DNA of 64,000 nucleotides from an uncultured Flavobacteriaceae bacterium (GCA_943789365.1 CALSTV010000001.1:496001-560000), one strand, 5' to 3'; positions 1 through 13,984 are shown, counted from the stretch's first letter. Notes: generated by a model not told the origin, from the letters alone. Made by a program: numbers and translations.

Positions 1-3000
1 ACGGCCTTATCAACTTTGGGAATCATGCAGACGCTTCAGGTTCTACGCCCTACCAATCTGCCTATCCAGGCGATCCGTTTATGCAATTTATGGGACTAAC
101 AGACAATGCGCATAGCGGCGGTTCTGAGCAAATATTTCTACCTTCAAATACAGGTGGTTGGAGAAGTACTACGAAAATTGGTGCCTGGGACTCAAACCAA
201 ATAAATGTACTCAATAACAACTCTCCAGGTGAGGCGGCACTGATTGCCTTTGGGCCAGGGATGGGAGACACGAGCAGAGGTTATATCATGTATGAAGGAG
301 GGCATAGGCTAGACAATGGAACGGAAGCAGAAAATGTAGCCGCCATTCGTGCTTTTATGAACTTCTCTTTTGACGCACCTACTGGACAAGTCCCAACCAT
401 TCTCGAAAACAGCTCCCCTCCAACTTCCATTGCTGGAGGTCAGTATATTGATTTTGACGTCACAGGAACCATTCCCGGAGGTGGAACCCCCACTTATACA
501 TGGACAACCTCCTGCGGAACCGCAACATTTGATGACAACACCATTGCCACACCACGATTGACATTTACTACCCCCTTGAGTAATGAAAGTTGCCTGGTGA
601 CAGTTACCGTAGAGGATTCCTGTGGTAGATCTTCTATCAGCTCCTGGAATATTACGGTTACAGCAGGACCAACCGCTCCAGTTGCAGTGGACGATGCTGT
701 ATCTACCTACAACACCTCCAACATCGCTTTCAATGCCTTAGTCAACGATACAGATGCAAATGACAATATAGACCCAACATCATTTACGCCAACATCAAAT
801 CTAACCGTTGCTGGAGGGACCTTTATACACAACGGAAACGGAAACGTCGCTTTTATTCCTACCGTTGCCTTTTCAGGAACAGCTACACTAGATTACCAAA
901 TTTGTGATACCACTTTGGGCACACCGCTTTGTGACACAGCAACCATAACTGTTACAGTACTTGACAGTCCCTGTAATCTCGGCGAAACAGTAATACGCAC
1001 TACAGCATACCCTAGCAGTATTGAAGATGAAAACAAATGGAAAAACGAAAACAATGCTTTAGGAGCTCCAGACGGTTCATTTTCGGATTCTGATGATGAC
1101 AACGGAGCGTTTATAGAATTTGACTTGGGTGCAAATACCACCATTGCCTTAGGAACGGATGTCATATTTACTTTATTCAGCGACGATGGAAAAGCAAATA
1201 CAGGAACCATAGAGTTTGGCTCTACAACCAGTTATACTGAAGGAATATCCTTGCCTGTCACAGTAAACACGAAGGACCCAAATACGGAGACCTACACTTA
1301 TACCGTTGTAAACCAAAACCTGAGATACATAAAGGTAAGCGCCATTAAGGATTTTGGTATTGAATCTATTACCTACGAAACAGAAACCTGTTCTACCGTT
1401 CCCGACACAGATGGCGATGGAATTATTGACACTATTGATATTGACAGCGATAACGACGGTATTATAGATATCACAGAGAGCGCGGGCAATGAACCCTACG
1501 GAGATGAAGATGGTGACACAATTCTGAATTTTGAAGACAACAACGACAACGGAAACGGAGGCGATAGCTCAACGACCAACTATACAGATACTAACAACGA
1601 CGGGATTCCGAATGTATATGACACAGACAATGACGGAGTACCGAATCATTTGGACTTAGATTCAGACAATGATGGTATTCCCGACAATATCGAAGCACAA
1701 GGTACACTTACCTATATAGCGCCTACAGGAACCGTGGGAACAAATGGGCTCGACAGCGCATATGAAATAAGCGACTCCTTATCGGATGCCGGATTAACAC
1801 CTCAAAACACCGATGGCACTGACAATCCGGATTATCTGGATACCGATTCCGACAATGAAGGAGCAAATGATACTACAGAGGCCGGGCTCACACTTTCTGG
1901 AACCGTTGGAAACAATGGTTTAGATGATAATTATGATACTGGAGACAACTATATTGATATCAATGGAGATTTTGACTACAGTCAGTCAGACAATTTTCCC
2001 GATACAGACAGTGATATTAGTACTGGTGGCGATGCAGATTGGAGAGATGACACCGCAGGTTCAGACGCAGATGGCGATGGTGTTTTTGACACCATAGATT
2101 TAGATGATGATAACGACGGTATCTTAGATACAATTGAAGGAACTGGTGACACTGATGCAGATGGCATACCTAATTATTTGGATTTAGACTCAGATGGCGA
2201 CGGAATCCCCGACAATATCGAGGCACAAACCACCAACGGGTATGTTGCTCCAAATACTGACAATGCAGCTACCTACACTTCAAACTCAGGAGTTAATTCT
2301 GCCTATTTGGGAGGACTAACCCCTGTTAATACCGATAAAACAGACAATCCTGATTATTTGGATTTGGACTCAGACAATCAAGGTGGAACAGATTCCTCAG
2401 AAGCCGGAATCTTCTTATCCGGAAATGTGGGCAGTAATGGTCTTGACAATAGTTATGACAATGGTGATGATTATTCAGACGTCAACGGAAGTTTTGACAA
2501 CACCCAATCAAACAACTTCCCAGATATTGATGGCGATGTCTTGACAGGAGGTGATGTTGACTGGAGAGATGACTTTTTTGGAACGGACCCGGATGGTGAT
2601 GGCGTTACCAGCGAAACAGATTTGGATGATGATAACGATGGTATTTTAGATACCATTGAGGGAACAGGTGATCCTGACGGAGACGGCATTCCAAATTATT
2701 TGGATTTGGATTCAGACGGTGATGGAATTCCCGATAATATTGAGGCGCAAAGTACTTCAGGATACATTGCACCGAACAACAGCTACGATTCCAACATGGT
2801 AGACACCGCATACACTGGAGGCTTAACACCAATAAATACCGATGGAACTGACTCTGTAGATTATTTGGATTTGGACTCCGATAACCAAGGTGCAAACGAC
2901 ACTTCTGAAGCAGGTTTAGTACTCTCGGGAAATGTTGGTGACAATGGTCTTGACAACAACTACGACAACGGAGACGATTATTCCGATGTAAATGGCGCTT

Positions 3001-6000
3001 TCGACAACAGTCAAACAGACAATTTCCCGGACAACGACGGAGACGCTCCCTTTGGAGGCGATGTCGATTGGAGAGATGATCTAGATGGACTTGACACCGA
3101 TGGCGACGGTATTTTAAATGAAAACGATATTGACGACGACAATGACGGTATTCTGGACACGATAGAAACAAATGGCAAAGACCCGGATGCCGATGAGGAT
3201 AATGACGGCATTCCTAATTTTAGAGATATTTCAAATAATGGATCCCCATACACAGATAGTAATTCTGACAATGTTCCAGACATCTATGACTCAGATTTAG
3301 ACGGCATTCCAAATCATTTAGACCTGGATGCCGATAATGATGGAATTCCGGACAATATAGAAGCACAGACCACAGTTGGTTATATAGCTCCCAACAACGC
3401 CTACAATGCAAGCGGCTTAGACACAGCCTATACAGGTGGGTTGACTCCGGTAAATACGGATGGAACGGACAATCCCGATTATTTAGATACGGATTCTGAC
3501 AATGAAGGAAGCAATGACACAGCGGAAGCTGGACTAACTCTTTCGGGCAATGTTGGCGTTAATGGTCTCGATAATAATTATGACAACGGAGATGATTATT
3601 CCGACACTAATGGAAGCTTTGACAACACCCAAACAGACAATTTCCCAGACACCGATTTAGATGTAAATTCCGGAGGAGATGTGAACTGGAGAGATGCATT
3701 TACCATTGAAGACACAGATGGTGACGGCATATTGAACAATGTGGATATTGACGACGACAATGATGGAATTATCGACTCCATAGAGTCTGGAATTTACAAC
3801 CCTGATGGAGATGAGGATGGTGATGAAATCCCAAACTATAAAGACACCACAGACAATGGTAACGGAGGAGATTCAAGTACTACAAGCTATATCGATTCCA
3901 ACAGCGATGGTACTCCAGACGTGTATGATTTTGACGGAGATGGTGTTCCCAATCATTTGGACATTGATGCAGATAGCGACGGAACACCTGATATTGAAGA
4001 AAACGGAGACACTGACAACACAATAAGCGGAACTGACACGGATGGTGATGGACTCGATGACAATTTTGAAGGTGCTAATCTTAATGATGGATATGATGTA
4101 AACGATGAAATCAACGCGCCTTCTACAGATTTACCAGATTCTGATATCGATATATCCGGTACAGGAGATGTCGATTATAGAGATGATATCGTAAACCCTA
4201 TTACTCCAGCTGCCGAAGGGAACATCCTCTGGTTACGAGCAGATATTGAAGCTTCTACAACATCTTGGCAAGATCAATCTGGAAATGACCATGATGCCGT
4301 AAATGGCACGAATGCACCAACTATGATAAACGACGCATTGAATTTCAACCCAGTATTCTCTTTTGATGGTGTCAATCAATTCATGGAAATCGCTGGAGGT
4401 ATTTTAGGTAATAACGAATCGTACTCAAAACTTGTGGCCTATACAGTAACTAAAACAACGGCTGCTTCGAACTCTTATGTATTTGAAGAAACCACAGCTG
4501 CAAATGACGAGTTTTTAATATGTGTCCCTTGGGGAGACAATGAAGTATATTTTGGAATTGAAGGAGGTACTTCGAATATCAACTTTACTTGGGAATCTAC
4601 TGCAGGTGTTTATGATATTTACAACTTTTACGGCAGCACAACTGGAAACACTCCATTAGGCACCAAACAAGCCTTATACAGAAATGGAAATATGATAGGA
4701 ACCGATACCGATTATCATGCAGATATCGTTGGCGATGACACTGAGAATTTCACTACAGGCGTAGGTGGAGGTACTAGTTATTTTGAAGGTGACATTGCAG
4801 AGATAATGATTTTTAATATCGACCAGAGTTCAGCTGAACAACAGAATATCCAATCCTATTTAGCGATTAAATATGGTATTACTTTGGGTACCACAGACAA
4901 CGACTCTAACATAACTGAAGGGGATTATCTCCTAAAAGATTTAACTACCAAAGTTTGGGATTACAGTCAAGACTTCGAATACCATAATGACGTCGCAGGA
5001 ATTGGTAGAGATGATGCTCTAGGGTTAGAACAAGTAAAATCAAAATCTGTCAATTCTGAAGGATTATTAACCATTGAATACATCACCCCAGCCTCAAAAA
5101 GCGCAGGTAGTAAACAAACATTTGCGACTAAAAAATTCAACAACAATAAAGATTTCTTGGTTTGGGGTAACGACAGAGGAAGCTTAGCTACTCCATTGAC
5201 ATCTACTCTACTTTGTTCTCCTTACAATCGTGTAAGGAGAAAATGGAAAATTCGTGAACGGGGAAATGTTGGAAATGTAAAAATATCAATTCCAAAAACA
5301 ACGGTAGACAACATCTTGAACACTAGCTTTACAGAAAAATACTTAATTGTTTCAGACAATGCCAGTTTCTCATCCAATGTAAGGTATACGTTATTGACTG
5401 AAAACGGTAGTAATTATGAAGCTATTTACGACTTTGATGGTGTAAAATTCTTTTCGTATGCTGAAGTAAATGGTATTTTCTGGAACGGAAACCTTAATAC
5501 TTGGACCGGCGGAAATGGAACCGGAAATTCTGCAAGTACCAATGCTGCAGATATTGACAAAGTAATGGTCATAGACTCTGAAAGTTCATTAACTCATGCT
5601 ACTTTGGCTGAAAATGCCGATATTGAATGTGTATGGATTAAATCAAACTCAAAGTTAACCGTAAACGATGGACTCTATTTAAAGTTTGATGAAGATTTTG
5701 TGCTCGATGGAGAATTACGATTGACGGGGCAGGCACAGTTAATTCAGACACATACAGGTACTTCTAATGTTGCCGGGAATGGAAAACTATACCGAGATCA
5801 ACAAAGCACTGTTCCAAATGTATATAGATATAATTATTGGTCATCACCAGTAGTTAAAAATGTTGGCGACACCTCCTATGCCGTAGGTGATGTCATGAAA
5901 GATGGTAGTACACCAACCTCAGAAACTTCAGACCAAGCTGATATTGTATTTACCGCATCAAGCTATGATGGTAGTACTAACCCTACTACTATTGCGAACT

Positions 6001-7322
6001 ACTGGATATGGTCGTACCTCAGCGGAACCACCGGAGCAGATTGGGCACACAAAAGAGATACCGGAGCCATTCCTATCGGTGCTGGATACACTATGAAAAG
6101 CACGGGTGATCCTGACCAAAACTTTACTTTTGTAGGTACGCCTAACGATGGTACCATAGAAATTACCGTTAGCGAAAACACAACCAGTTTACTTGGAAAC
6201 CCATATCCTAGTGAATTGAACATAGCCAATTTTATCAACGACAATATTGACCCTCAAAACAACAATAGTATCGATGGAACTTTATATTTCTGGGAACACA
6301 AAGGAGAAACCGCTTCGAGCACAGTTACTGAAGGACATAATATTGCCGGTTATATTGGTGGCTATTCTACCCGAAATCTTATCATGGGAGTTGCGGCAAG
6401 CGCTCCAACAACAGGTACCGCTGGGACCGGAAATACTGGAGAACAGACTAATTACACCTACAGACCTCCAGGCACACATGTAGCTATTGGGCAAGGATTT
6501 TTCGTAGGGGCACTTGACGGCATAGGCAACAATGCAAAAATTATATTTAACAACAGTCAGCGAACTTTTCCAAACCCCAGCAACGGTGAAAACTCCGTTT
6601 TCCTTAAAGGCAAAAAAAACAAAGCAAGTAAAACTGCTGCACGTTTACAACTGTTAAAAATAGGTTTTGAACATACCAATAGTGCGAATGCGGTCATACA
6701 CAGACAAATTGGAATTGCTTTTAAAGAAGGTAGCTCCTTTGATTTTGACAACGGACAAGACAGTTTCTTATATGACATGCAAGACACGGACGCCTATTGG
6801 CAATTCCCTGTGAATGAAAATAAATATGCGATTGCAACCGTTGGTGCAATTTACAACAACATGGAAGTACCTATTGTAATCAAAAAAGCCAATGATGTTA
6901 TCGTTCAGTTGAGGGTTGATGTCAAACAATATATCGACGCAGAAATATATTTAAAAGACAACACCACTAATCAACTTTATGACATGACTGAAACAGTGAA
7001 TTTAAGCCTACCTGAAGGCACTTATACCGATCGATTCACATTACTTTTCAAACAAAGCGAAGTTGCTTCTATTGAAGAAAATGAGTTGAATCAAGTAGCT
7101 ATTTATTACCTACCTGACTCCAAAGAAATAAACCTTGTATCACCCTACAAGAACCTTATCTATGAAAAGGCTTCCTTACTTAACACACTGGGCATCAAAG
7201 TGAAGTCATGGAACACTATTCAGGAAGGAACAATAAAGGTACATACTATGCCAGACGGTGTATACATCTTTCAATTAAGTACAAATCAAGGCATTGTAAC
7301 CAAGAAAGTTGCGATTTACTAA
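1..7322 (+). CDS. Giant secreted adhesin-like protein with thrombospondin type 3 repeats and T9SS sorting domain (5' partial)
   Basis: The reading frame is open from base 3, upstream of the first ATG at 81, so the gene starts outside the window; over 2430 residues are visible. Order of regions: a PKD-like Ig fold (about 400-660), a cadherin-like Ig fold beginning [10 protein letters not shown] (about 676-957), a discoidin-like region (970-1390), a long Asp-rich block of DxDxDGxxD calcium-binding thrombospondin type 3 repeats (1400-4190) in which [10 protein letters not shown] recurs four times, a LamG-like module beginning [10 protein letters not shown] (4210-4850), a segment with [12 protein letters not shown] as in DUF8202 proteins (4850-5100), and a C-terminal domain ending [21 protein letters not shown]-like, typical of type A type IX sorting signals. 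Likely exported and anchored on the cell surface; adhesion is an inference. A frameshifted paralogue follows downstream. Confidence 0.9.
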   Translation, partial: GLINFGNHADASGSTPYQSAYPGDPFMQFMGLTDNAHSGGSEQIFLPSNTGGWRSTTKIGAWDSNQINVLNNNSPGEAALIAFGPGMGDTSRGYIMYEGGHRLDNGTEAENVAAIRAFMNFSFDAPTGQVPTILENSSPPTSIAGGQYIDFDVTGTIPGGGTPTYTWTTSCGTATFDDNTIATPRLTFTTPLSNESCLVTVTVEDSCGRSSISSWNITVTAGPTAPVAVDDAVSTYNTSNIAFNALVNDTDANDNIDPTSFTPTSNLTVAGGTFIHNGNGNVAFIPTVAFSGTATLDYQICDTTLGTPLCDTATITVTVLDSPCNLGETVIRTTAYPSSIEDENKWKNENNALGAPDGSFSDSDDDNGAFIEFDLGANTTIALGTDVIFTLFSDDGKANTGTIEFGSTTSYTEGISLPVTVNTKDPNTETYTYTVVNQNLRYIKVSAIKDFGIESITYETETCSTVPDTDGDGIIDTIDIDSDNDGIIDITESAGNEPYGDEDGDTILNFEDNNDNGNGGDSSTTNYTDTNNDGIPNVYDTDNDGVPNHLDLDSDNDGIPDNIEAQGTLTYIAPTGTVGTNGLDSAYEISDSLSDAGLTPQNTDGTDNPDYLDTDSDNEGANDTTEAGLTLSGTVGNNGLDDNYDTGDNYIDINGDFDYSQSDNFPDTDSDISTGGDADWRDDTAGSDADGDGVFDTIDLDDDNDGILDTIEGTGDTDADGIPNYLDLDSDGDGIPDNIEAQTTNGYVAPNTDNAATYTSNSGVNSAYLGGLTPVNTDKTDNPDYLDLDSDNQGGTDSSEAGIFLSGNVGSNGLDNSYDNGDDYSDVNGSFDNTQSNNFPDIDGDVLTGGDVDWRDDFFGTDPDGDGVTSETDLDDDNDGILDTIEGTGDPDGDGIPNYLDLDSDGDGIPDNIEAQSTSGYIAPNNSYDSNMVDTAYTGGLTPINTDGTDSVDYLDLDSDNQGANDTSEAGLVLSGNVGDNGLDNNYDNGDDYSDVNGAFDNSQTDNFPDNDGDAPFGGDVDWRDDLDGLDTDGDGILNENDIDDDNDGILDTIETNGKDPDADEDNDGIPNFRDISNNGSPYTDSNSDNVPDIYDSDLDGIPNHLDLDADNDGIPDNIEAQTTVGYIAPNNAYNASGLDTAYTGGLTPVNTDGTDNPDYLDTDSDNEGSNDTAEAGLTLSGNVGVNGLDNNYDNGDDYSDTNGSFDNTQTDNFPDTDLDVNSGGDVNWRDAFTIEDTDGDGILNNVDIDDDNDGIIDSIESGIYNPDGDEDGDEIPNYKDTTDNGNGGDSSTTSYIDSNSDGTPDVYDFDGDGVPNHLDIDADSDGTPDIEENGDTDNTISGTDTDGDGLDDNFEGANLNDGYDVNDEINAPSTDLPDSDIDISGTGDVDYRDDIVNPITPAAEGNILWLRADIEASTTSWQDQSGNDHDAVNGTNAPTMINDALNFNPVFSFDGVNQFMEIAGGILGNNESYSKLVAYTVTKTTAASNSYVFEETTAANDEFLICVPWGDNEVYFGIEGGTSNINFTWESTAGVYDIYNFYGSTTGNTPLGTKQALYRNGNMIGTDTDYHADIVGDDTENFTTGVGGGTSYFEGDIAEIMIFNIDQSSAEQQNIQSYLAIKYGITLGTTDNDSNITEGDYLLKDLTTKVWDYSQDFEYHNDVAGIGRDDALGLEQVKSKSVNSEGLLTIEYITPASKSAGSKQTFATKKFNNNKDFLVWGNDRGSLATPLTSTLLCSPYNRVRRKWKIRERGNVGNVKISIPKTTVDNILNTSFTEKYLIVSDNASFSSNVRYTLLTENGSNYEAIYDFDGVKFFSYAEVNGIFWNGNLNTWTGGNGTGNSASTNAADIDKVMVIDSESSLTHATLAENADIECVWIKSNSKLTVNDGLYLKFDEDFVLDGELRLTGQAQLIQTHTGTSNVAGNGKLYRDQQSTVPNVYRYNYWSSPVVKNVGDTSYAVGDVMKDGSTPTSETSDQADIVFTASSYDGSTNPTTIANYWIWSYLSGTTGADWAHKRDTGAIPIGAGYTMKSTGDPDQNFTFVGTPNDGTIEITVSENTTSLLGNPYPSELNIANFINDNIDPQNNNSIDGTLYFWEHKGETASSTVTEGHNIAGYIGGYSTRNLIMGVAASAPTTGTAGTGNTGEQTNYTYRPPGTHVAIGQGFFVGALDGIGNNAKIIFNNSQRTFPNPSNGENSVFLKGKKNKASKTAARLQLLKIGFEHTNSANAVIHRQIGIAFKEGSSFDFDNGQDSFLYDMQDTDAYWQFPVNENKYAIATVGAIYNNMEVPIVIKKANDVIVQLRVDVKQYIDAEIYLKDNTTNQLYDMTETVNLSLPEGTYTDRFTLLFKQSEVASIEENELNQVAIYYLPDSKEINLVSPYKNLIYEKASLLNTLGIKVKSWNTIQEGTIKVHTMPDGVYIFQLSTNQGIVTKKVAIY

Positions 7323-7391
7323 TTCATTAACACTTGTATGAACAAAAGTTTACAACGCTATTAAATACATAGGGTTCAGAGGAATTTTCGT

Positions 7392-7399
7392 TAATTTTG
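7392..7399 (+). promoter_or_regulatory. Putative -7 promoter element TAATTTTG
   Basis: Matches the Bacteroidota -7 consensus TAnnTTTG. It lies about 75 bases before the ATG at 7473 of the second repeat protein. No convincing -33 TTG is visible at the usual spacing, so this is a weak call. Confidence 0.4.
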
Positions 7400-7472
7400 T
7401 ATAGGTCTCACGACTAAAACAAGGCGTACAGCTGTAGTGTACATTTTGTGGTATATATATTTACATATAAAA

Positions 7473-8414
7473 ATGAAAGAAGCCCCCCTACCCTTAGTGG
7501 TTAGATTTTCAATAGTGTGCTCTGTATTATTCTTTTGCAGTTTACAACTATTTGGAAATACTGTTAAACGAATACCGGAAAACGCAGTAGCCCCCATGCG
7601 CTCTAATGGTATGGTGGAAAATTATGGATATATACCGTTTCAGAATCCTTTTACAGAATTTTTAGAACTAAAAATGAGCATGGAGAGTACTTTATCCGTG
7701 CTAGCAATTGATACTGACCTCGATGGAGTAGACAACGCTACAGATTTGGATGATGACAATGACGGAATCTTAGATGAAATTGAAAACAGCTGTAGTCTTG
7801 TTGGAGGTTATGATGGTTATTGGAGTTATGAAGGAACCACAGACGATGTGTCTGGAAATGATCATAGTCTACAGGGAACTATTCCTCCAACAATCACATA
7901 TGGAACTGGTGTAATTGACAATACACAAGCTATTAATTTTGACGGAACGAGCACCATACTTCAATACAGTGATGGAACCTTTTTAAATCAAGCAATTTCA
8001 TATTTTTCCTTTTCATTTTGGATTTATCCAACCGACTTAACTAGAAGCGAACAATCTCTAGTAGATGAAGGCGCCGGTGGTAGAGGATTTATGATTCGTC
8101 TTAACAACAGCACGTTGGAATGCGCTATTAGAAGTAACCCTAACACCTATGCCACCTCTACCTTTAATCTTCCTGAAGAAGATAGATGGTATCACATTGC
8201 AGCTACCTATAATAATGGTATATTGACTTTATATTTGGATGGAATCCCGAGTACGCCTGTGGACACCGGTATAGGAGAATTGACTTCGCACTCAAATCAA
8301 GGTGGTTTTGGTGGTACCATTGGAAATAATTTATATGGTACTGGCGCAGGGCATCATTTTCTGGGACGGATGGATGAAATATTACCCTATTGCCTTAACA
8401 ACAGCACAAATTAA
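7473..8414 (+). CDS. Segment 1 of the frameshifted repeat protein: signal peptide, Asp-rich repeat, LamG-like domain
   Basis: Frame 1 of 4. The signal peptide is followed by [20 protein letters not shown], a calcium-binding repeat, then a LamG/concanavalin-like domain (about 7800-8385) beginning [14 protein letters not shown] and reaching [10 protein letters not shown], the usual end of LamG domains. The natural continuation [10 protein letters not shown] is in the next frame, which places the shift at about 8377-8384. A GTG start at 7437 is possible but would put residues ahead of the signal peptide. Confidence 0.7.
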   Translation: MKEAPLPLVVRFSIVCSVLFFCSLQLFGNTVKRIPENAVAPMRSNGMVENYGYIPFQNPFTEFLELKMSMESTLSVLAIDTDLDGVDNATDLDDDNDGILDEIENSCSLVGGYDGYWSYEGTTDDVSGNDHSLQGTIPPTITYGTGVIDNTQAINFDGTSTILQYSDGTFLNQAISYFSFSFWIYPTDLTRSEQSLVDEGAGGRGFMIRLNNSTLECAIRSNPNTYATSTFNLPEEDRWYHIAATYNNGILTLYLDGIPSTPVDTGIGELTSHSNQGGFGGTIGNNLYGTGAGHHFLGRMDEILPYCLNNSTN

Positions 8415-8736
8415 TCAGCTAAAAAACAGCACAAACTGCACACCAGAAGACAGTGATAATGATGGAATTATAGATGCGCTTGATTTGGACTCCGACAATG
8501 ACGGTATCCCCGACAATATCGAGGCCCAAACGACAAATGACTATACTCCCCCAAATTCAGATTCACCAGAGAATTACACGACAAATAACGGAGTAAATTC
8601 TGCTTATCTTTCTGGCCTTACCCCAGTAAATACAGACAATGACTCATTCCCAGATTATCTAGACACCAATTCCGATAATGAAGGGGATGACGATACCACA
8701 GAAGCAGAGTTTTACTTTGAATGGTGTTTATGGTAA
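8380..8736 (+). CDS. Segment 2 of the frameshifted repeat protein: thrombospondin type 3 repeats
   Basis: Frame 2 of 4. It carries [18 protein letters not shown], the end of the LamG domain, and then one repeat module containing [14 protein letters not shown]. The frame fails after DDDTTEAE; the expected continuation GFTLNG-like is in the next frame, so an extra base lies in the stretch gcagagtttt at about 8704-8713. There is no own start codon of significance; the segment would only be made as part of the repaired protein. Confidence 0.55.
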   Translation, partial: YYPIALTTAQINQLKNSTNCTPEDSDNDGIIDALDLDSDNDGIPDNIEAQTTNDYTPPNSDSPENYTTNNGVNSAYLSGLTPVNTDNDSFPDYLDTNSDNEGDDDTTEAEFYFEWCLW

Positions 8737-11700
8737 CAATGGCTTAGACAGCGATCGTGAAAATACAGATGATTATTCTGATCCAAATGGAAAACTAGAC
8801 GATCCTACAACACTTCCTGATAGTGATAATGACAAAGATAGTGGTGGTGACGTGAACTATCGAGACAATGTGGTCTCTATTGCTTTTGATTCTGAATCTA
8901 ACGTAACACCTAGCGATTTAATAAATCAAATTATAGGAGACGGTGTTCTATTAGAAAGCCCAACGGTTTCTAGTGGTGACGCGAGTAATACACAGGTGGG
9001 TACTTTTCAAGGAGCAATGCAAGTTAAAAATCTTCAAATAGATACGGGAATTGTGTTGACTACTGGGTCGATGGACAAAAACTCAAGCCTCTATGTATTT
9101 ATAGAAAATAGCGCTAGTTTTAGTGGTTATGACAACACTGGAAACGTAAATGATAGTGATTTATCAGGACTTGCGACCAGTTCAACCAATGATGTCGTTG
9201 CCTTCGAATTTGATGCTACTTTGGACCTATACGCAACCGTATTGACAATTGATTACCAATTTGCTTCTGAAGAATACAATGAATACGTATGCTCAGCTTT
9301 TAACGATGTGTTTGGCTATTTTATTACTGCTTATGAAGAGGACGGCATTACATTGGATACCAACTCTACTCAGAATATAGCCTTGGTGCCTGGGTCTGAC
9401 AAAACAGTAGCCATTAACAACATAAACAGTGGTATTGGGGAAGTACAAAGTGAAACCTGCGAAACCACGAACGGAAATTATTATATTGACAATACGGCTA
9501 GCAACAATCCTGTAAAAATCATTTATGACGGAATCACTACAAAAATGAGGGCTTCTGCGACAGGGTTGACACCAGGAAAAAAATACCATGTAAAGTTTGT
9601 AATTGCGGATGTAGCAGACAGTTCATGGGATTCTGCAATCTTTATAAACCTAATTAGTGGATACCCTGATACGGACAATGACAAAATTGCCGACGATCTC
9701 GATATTGACGACGACAATGACGGTATTTTAGACGTTGTAGAAGACGCCAATTTAGACAACGACAACAATCCTTTATCGAACCCTACGGATACAGACGGTG
9801 ATGGAATTTACAATTTCATGGACTTAGATTCAGACGGTGATGGTATACCGGATAATATTGAAGCACAAACCACCAGTGGGTATATTTTTCCAAATGGTAT
9901 CTACAATAACCTAGGATTGGATACGGCATACACAAATGGTCTTACGCCAACCAACACCGATGGTACTGACAATCCTGATTATTTAGACCTCGATTCGGAT
10001 AATGACAGCACAGATGATACTACTGAGGCGAACTTGAGCTTATCAAATGCGGTAGGGACAAACGGTTTGGACAACGCTATTGACAGTTCGGATGACTACC
10101 AAGATGTGAATGCAACAATAAACAACCCAAACACACTGCCCGATACAGATGGTGACCAAAGTATTGGTGGTGATGTAGATTTTAGAGATGCTACTTCCAT
10201 TGGTGATACCGATGGAGATGGGGTAAATGACAACGAAGATATCGATGATGACAATGACGGTATTTTAGACACGGTAGAAGGTACTATCCTCGACACAGAC
10301 AATGATGGCATCTTAAACTATTTAGATCTCGATTCAGATGGAGACGGAATTCCTGATAACATAGAAGCGCAAACTACAGCTGCTTATTCAGCACCAGCAA
10401 ATGACAGTCCGGCATTGTACAGCACTAACCTCGGTTTAAATTCTTCGTATGTGGGCACCAATGGTTTAACACCAGTCAATACAGACGAATTCTTCACAAT
10501 AAATGATCTTATTCCTGACTATTTAGACACAGACGCAGACAATGAAGGTGCAAGTGACACAGTTGAAGCAGGATTAAATTTGAGTTCTATCATTGGAATA
10601 AACGGATTAGACAGTAATGTTTATACTTCTAATGACTATTCTGATCCTAATGGTACTATCGACGATCCTGCCAATTTAATCGATTCCGATTCTGATATCG
10701 GCACAGGTGGTGATGTCGATTTTAGAGACAACACAGTGGATGTAACAATTGGCTCTGGAAATTTGCTTTGGTTACGAGCAGATATCGATGCCAGCGTTTC
10801 CCTTTGGGAAGATCAATCGGGTAACAACCACGATGCTACAGCTGTTGTAGCCCCAACCTTAAACAGCAACGGCCTTAATTTTAATCCTACTCTTCAATTC
10901 AATGGTAGTACGCAATATATGCAGATTACCAATGGTATTTTAGGGACAGCAAGCTATACCGATCTTTGGGTATATGCAGTTTCAAGTACACACAGCATTC
11001 AATCTTCAAGTCTGTTTAGAGAAGACCTAGCGAACAGCGAAAGGTTTGGGGTTCAAATACCTTGGAGTGATAACATGTTACGTTTTGATTTTGGAAATAC
11101 GAATACCAATTCTGGAAGAATTGAAGCAAACTGGGGAAGTACAACCAACACCTTCAACCTTTGGAATTTTGGGTATGACAACACAACTTCCAACCCCTCT
11201 AACAACCGAAAATCCATGTATAGAAATGGAGAACGTTTTGCAGTTGGAACCAGTACCGATACAAGTGTTCAAGGCGCAAACAACAACTTTTTTATTGGAT
11301 CGGATTTGAGTGACTTTCACGATGGAGAACTCGCAGAATTAATTGTATTTTCAGACATCCCTTCTGCTATAGAACAGCAAAGTCTTCATTCCTATTTAGC
11401 TTTAAAGTATGGAATTACACTCGACAATTCAAATGACAACAACTCAATTATTGAAGGAGATTATATTTTATCAAACGGTTCTACAAAAGTATGGGAATAC
11501 GAAGACGACGACAATGGAAATGGTCTTTTCCATCATGATGTTGCCGGTATTGGTTTGGACGAAACCCGTAATTTTGAACAAAAGCAATCAAAATCAATCA
11601 ATAGCGATGCATTAATTACTATAGGTCTAGGAAATATTGCAGCGAACAACGACACAAATTCAAACAATTTTGCAACAGATAAAGATTTTCTAGTTTGGGG

Positions 11701-12640
11701 TAACAATGACAATGACGATCCACTTAATCTTGACACAACCACAGGAGACAATGTTGCAGATGGTGTAAAAACTGTAAGTTCTATTTTGTGTAGTGAATCT
11801 CAAGTTCTGATTAAAACATGGAAAGTAGTTGAAACAGGAAGCGTTGGAAGTGTTCAAATTGCAGCGCCTGTAACAACCATTCGAAATTTATTAGATACTA
11901 CTAGTGATATTGAAATTGCTTTGAAAATAGCAGACGATGCCGCTTTGACCGAAAATGTTGAATTTATTTCTTTGAACACTGAAAGTATTAATGGAACGCA
12001 GAGTCTTACCGCTACTTATGACTTTGATGGAACCAAATATTTTACATTTACGGAAGTTTCTGGAATCACTTGGAAAGGATCTGAAGGTGCTAATGGTAAT
12101 TGGTTTAGAGGATCCAATATTGGAGCTGCGCCAGGTGCAACAGGAGACGAATCTCAACTGGTTATTATCGATGCCGAAGCGAGCAAAAACGCAACCTTAA
12201 ACACCGATGTTAGCATTGGTTGCCTATGGATAAAACCAGGTTCAAAACTACATGTAAACAACGATTTAGAATTGGTTATTGCAGACGAATTGCAATTGGA
12301 TGGCGAATTGCGCCTTCTAGAAGATGCCCATTTGATTCAAACACATACTGGCAGTTCTAAAGTAACAGGAAATGGAAAATTATTTATTGACCAAAAAGGG
12401 ACTTCTGAATCCGTTTTTCATTACAATTATTTTACATCACCAGTATCAACCGTTGGAGAACATGGGTACACGATTGAAGACGTAATGTTCGATGGAAACA
12501 GTCCAACTTCCATAAATAACACCTTTACAGATTCACCACTAAAAGCCATTAATTACCAAGAGTATAATAATGTTTATTCCAATTTAAATGGAAGTTATTC
12601 AAACGGCACATTAACGGTTGCAAATTATTGGTTATTTTAG
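8678..12640 (+). CDS. Segment 3 of the frameshifted repeat protein: choice-of-anchor L domain, repeats, LamG-like module
   Basis: Frame 3 of 4, 1320 codons from the nominal ATG, meaningful from about 8706. It contains a choice-of-anchor L domain (about 8890-9660; note [10 protein letters not shown] and [21 protein letters not shown]), two thrombospondin type 3 modules with [10 protein letters not shown] (9670-10740), [20 protein letters not shown] (10760 onward), [15 protein letters not shown] and a beta-rich region similar to the upstream paralogue. It ends at TVANYWLF; the expected continuation (FSYNNG) is in the next frame. Confidence 0.75.
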   Translation: MKGMTIPQKQSFTLNGVYGNNGLDSDRENTDDYSDPNGKLDDPTTLPDSDNDKDSGGDVNYRDNVVSIAFDSESNVTPSDLINQIIGDGVLLESPTVSSGDASNTQVGTFQGAMQVKNLQIDTGIVLTTGSMDKNSSLYVFIENSASFSGYDNTGNVNDSDLSGLATSSTNDVVAFEFDATLDLYATVLTIDYQFASEEYNEYVCSAFNDVFGYFITAYEEDGITLDTNSTQNIALVPGSDKTVAINNINSGIGEVQSETCETTNGNYYIDNTASNNPVKIIYDGITTKMRASATGLTPGKKYHVKFVIADVADSSWDSAIFINLISGYPDTDNDKIADDLDIDDDNDGILDVVEDANLDNDNNPLSNPTDTDGDGIYNFMDLDSDGDGIPDNIEAQTTSGYIFPNGIYNNLGLDTAYTNGLTPTNTDGTDNPDYLDLDSDNDSTDDTTEANLSLSNAVGTNGLDNAIDSSDDYQDVNATINNPNTLPDTDGDQSIGGDVDFRDATSIGDTDGDGVNDNEDIDDDNDGILDTVEGTILDTDNDGILNYLDLDSDGDGIPDNIEAQTTAAYSAPANDSPALYSTNLGLNSSYVGTNGLTPVNTDEFFTINDLIPDYLDTDADNEGASDTVEAGLNLSSIIGINGLDSNVYTSNDYSDPNGTIDDPANLIDSDSDIGTGGDVDFRDNTVDVTIGSGNLLWLRADIDASVSLWEDQSGNNHDATAVVAPTLNSNGLNFNPTLQFNGSTQYMQITNGILGTASYTDLWVYAVSSTHSIQSSSLFREDLANSERFGVQIPWSDNMLRFDFGNTNTNSGRIEANWGSTTNTFNLWNFGYDNTTSNPSNNRKSMYRNGERFAVGTSTDTSVQGANNNFFIGSDLSDFHDGELAELIVFSDIPSAIEQQSLHSYLALKYGITLDNSNDNNSIIEGDYILSNGSTKVWEYEDDDNGNGLFHHDVAGIGLDETRNFEQKQSKSINSDALITIGLGNIAANNDTNSNNFATDKDFLVWGNNDNDDPLNLDTTTGDNVADGVKTVSSILCSESQVLIKTWKVVETGSVGSVQIAAPVTTIRNLLDTTSDIEIALKIADDAALTENVEFISLNTESINGTQSLTATYDFDGTKYFTFTEVSGITWKGSEGANGNWFRGSNIGAAPGATGDESQLVIIDAEASKNATLNTDVSIGCLWIKPGSKLHVNNDLELVIADELQLDGELRLLEDAHLIQTHTGSSKVTGNGKLFIDQKGTSESVFHYNYFTSPVSTVGEHGYTIEDVMFDGNSPTSINNTFTDSPLKAINYQEYNNVYSNLNGSYSNGTLTVANYWLF

Positions 12641-13883
12641 TTACAATAACGGTTTGGGAGGGGCATCATGGATCCAAGAAAAAGAAACGGGTACTTTTGA
12701 ACCGGCAGAAGCCTATATCCTTAAAGGACCTGGAGCTACACATAATTACACCTTTGCCGGAACACCACATGATGGCGACATAAATGCAGTAATTAATAGT
12801 TCTCATTTCTCGCTATTAGGAAATCCATACCCTTCATCACTGAGTGCTCAAGAATTCTTTTCCGATAATTCCGATGTCATTCAAACACTCTATTTCTGGC
12901 AACATACAGGAAGTGGAAACAATCATACACAATCTGAATATGAAGGCGGATACAGCACACTTGTTGGAACTGTTTCTGCAGCGGCAACTGCCGTTACTGG
13001 TACAGCAGGGCTCTCTGAAGGTTACGACTACAACACTATCTCTCCAAAAGCCCATATAGCCGTTGGCCAAGGATTCTTTGTTAGAGCAACCCCATCTGGT
13101 GGAACTATTAACTTTAACAATTCACAAAGGTCATCGTTAGGAATAGGAGACAGCTCCATCTTCTTAAAAGGAAGTAAACATCAGAAAAAAGAGGCTCAAG
13201 TAACACAAACATTGCCACTGATTAAAGTTGGTTTCGACTACATCAATGAAAGTGGACTCGATCTACACAGACAAATTGCTGTTAGCTTTAAGGAAGGTAA
13301 TAGTTATGAAAGCGATAATGGTTACGACGCATTAATCTATGATTTAAATAGCACAGATGCGTATTTCCAATTTGAAGACTATAGAGAAAAATACGTAATT
13401 GCTGGAATAGAAGCTTGGAATCCTTCTCTTGAAATCCCTTTCACTATTTCAATGAATTACGACGGTGTCTCTTATTTAATGTTAGATTCTGTAGAAAACA
13501 TAGACCACGCTATTTATTTAGAAGACAAAGAAACCAATACCATTACCAATTTAGGAACTGGTTCTGTGCAACTGAATTTAAACTCTGGGACCTATACAGA
13601 TCGGTTCTATTTAATATTTGGAGAGGAACAAACCTTAGCTAAGGATACTACTACTTCAAAAACTGTACTGGTTAGGTATGACAAGAATAGTAAACAGCTA
13701 GTCCTGAAAAAAGAAATGGAAATAGAAATTAATTCCATACGTTTAGTAAACACTGTTGGTCAGACAGTGAATTCTTGGCAAGAAAAAGACATCCTAAACG
13801 TAAAACAAACGGCGCAAGGAGTTTATTATCTGATTTTAGATACCTCTATTGGTAAAATCACAAAAAAAATTGCAATCTACTAA
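12618..13883 (+). CDS. Segment 4 of the frameshifted repeat protein: C-terminal region with T9SS sorting domain
   Basis: Frame 4 of 4, meaningful from about 12636. It parallels the last 420 residues of the paralogue at 1-7322: [20 protein letters not shown] matches [16 protein letters not shown], and [10 protein letters not shown] matches [10 protein letters not shown]. The last 75 residues form a type A type IX sorting domain ([12 protein letters not shown] ... [21 protein letters not shown]). The stop at 13881-13883 is followed by a strong terminator. Confidence 0.7.
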   Translation: MQIIGYFSYNNGLGGASWIQEKETGTFEPAEAYILKGPGATHNYTFAGTPHDGDINAVINSSHFSLLGNPYPSSLSAQEFFSDNSDVIQTLYFWQHTGSGNNHTQSEYEGGYSTLVGTVSAAATAVTGTAGLSEGYDYNTISPKAHIAVGQGFFVRATPSGGTINFNNSQRSSLGIGDSSIFLKGSKHQKKEAQVTQTLPLIKVGFDYINESGLDLHRQIAVSFKEGNSYESDNGYDALIYDLNSTDAYFQFEDYREKYVIAGIEAWNPSLEIPFTISMNYDGVSYLMLDSVENIDHAIYLEDKETNTITNLGTGSVQLNLNSGTYTDRFYLIFGEEQTLAKDTTTSKTVLVRYDKNSKQLVLKKEMEIEINSIRLVNTVGQTVNSWQEKDILNVKQTAQGVYYLILDTSIGKITKKIAIY

Positions 13884-13914
13884 GGACTTAAAGTCTTTTT
13901 GAATATTAAAACAT

Positions 13915-13950
13915 CCCCAATTAAATTACTTATTTAATTGGGGTTTATTT
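13915..13950 (+). terminator. Intrinsic terminator after the repeat-protein locus
   Basis: A perfect 12-bp stem (CCCCAATTAAAT / ATTTAATTGGGG) with a 5-base loop, followed by TTTATTT. It separates the adhesin-like locus from lipA. Confidence 0.85.
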
Positions 13951-13951
13951 G

Positions 13952-13959
13952 TAACTTTG
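13952..13959 (+). promoter_or_regulatory. Putative -7 promoter element TAACTTTG for lipA
   Basis: Matches TAnnTTTG, 26 bases before the lipA ATG and immediately after the preceding terminator. The -33 element is not obvious. Confidence 0.5.
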
Positions 13960-13984
13960 CTGCCATTATAAAAACGACAATTTT

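Larger units (their letters stand above)
7473..13883 (+). pseudogene. Second giant thrombospondin type 3 repeat surface protein, broken by three +1 frameshifts
   Basis: Four overlapping open segments read as one protein of about 2135 residues if one base is removed near 8377-8384, 8706-8710 and 12629-12637. The start ATG at 7473 opens a clear signal peptide (hydrophobic core [16 protein letters not shown]). Order: short Asp-rich repeat, LamG-like domain, thrombospondin type 3 repeats, choice-of-anchor L domain, more repeats, LWLRADI LamG-like module, DUF8202-like segment, and a type IX sorting domain ending KKIAIY. Architecture and sequence parallel the gene ending at 7322, so this is a tandem paralogue. 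None of the three shifts lies in a long homopolymer; they may be true decay or assembly errors. Confidence 0.85.

Noticed and set aside
2605-3171. A 188-codon frame on the minus strand inside the first repeat protein
   Set aside because: It is the antisense shadow of Asp-rich coding repeats, with improbable His/Arg/Leu composition.
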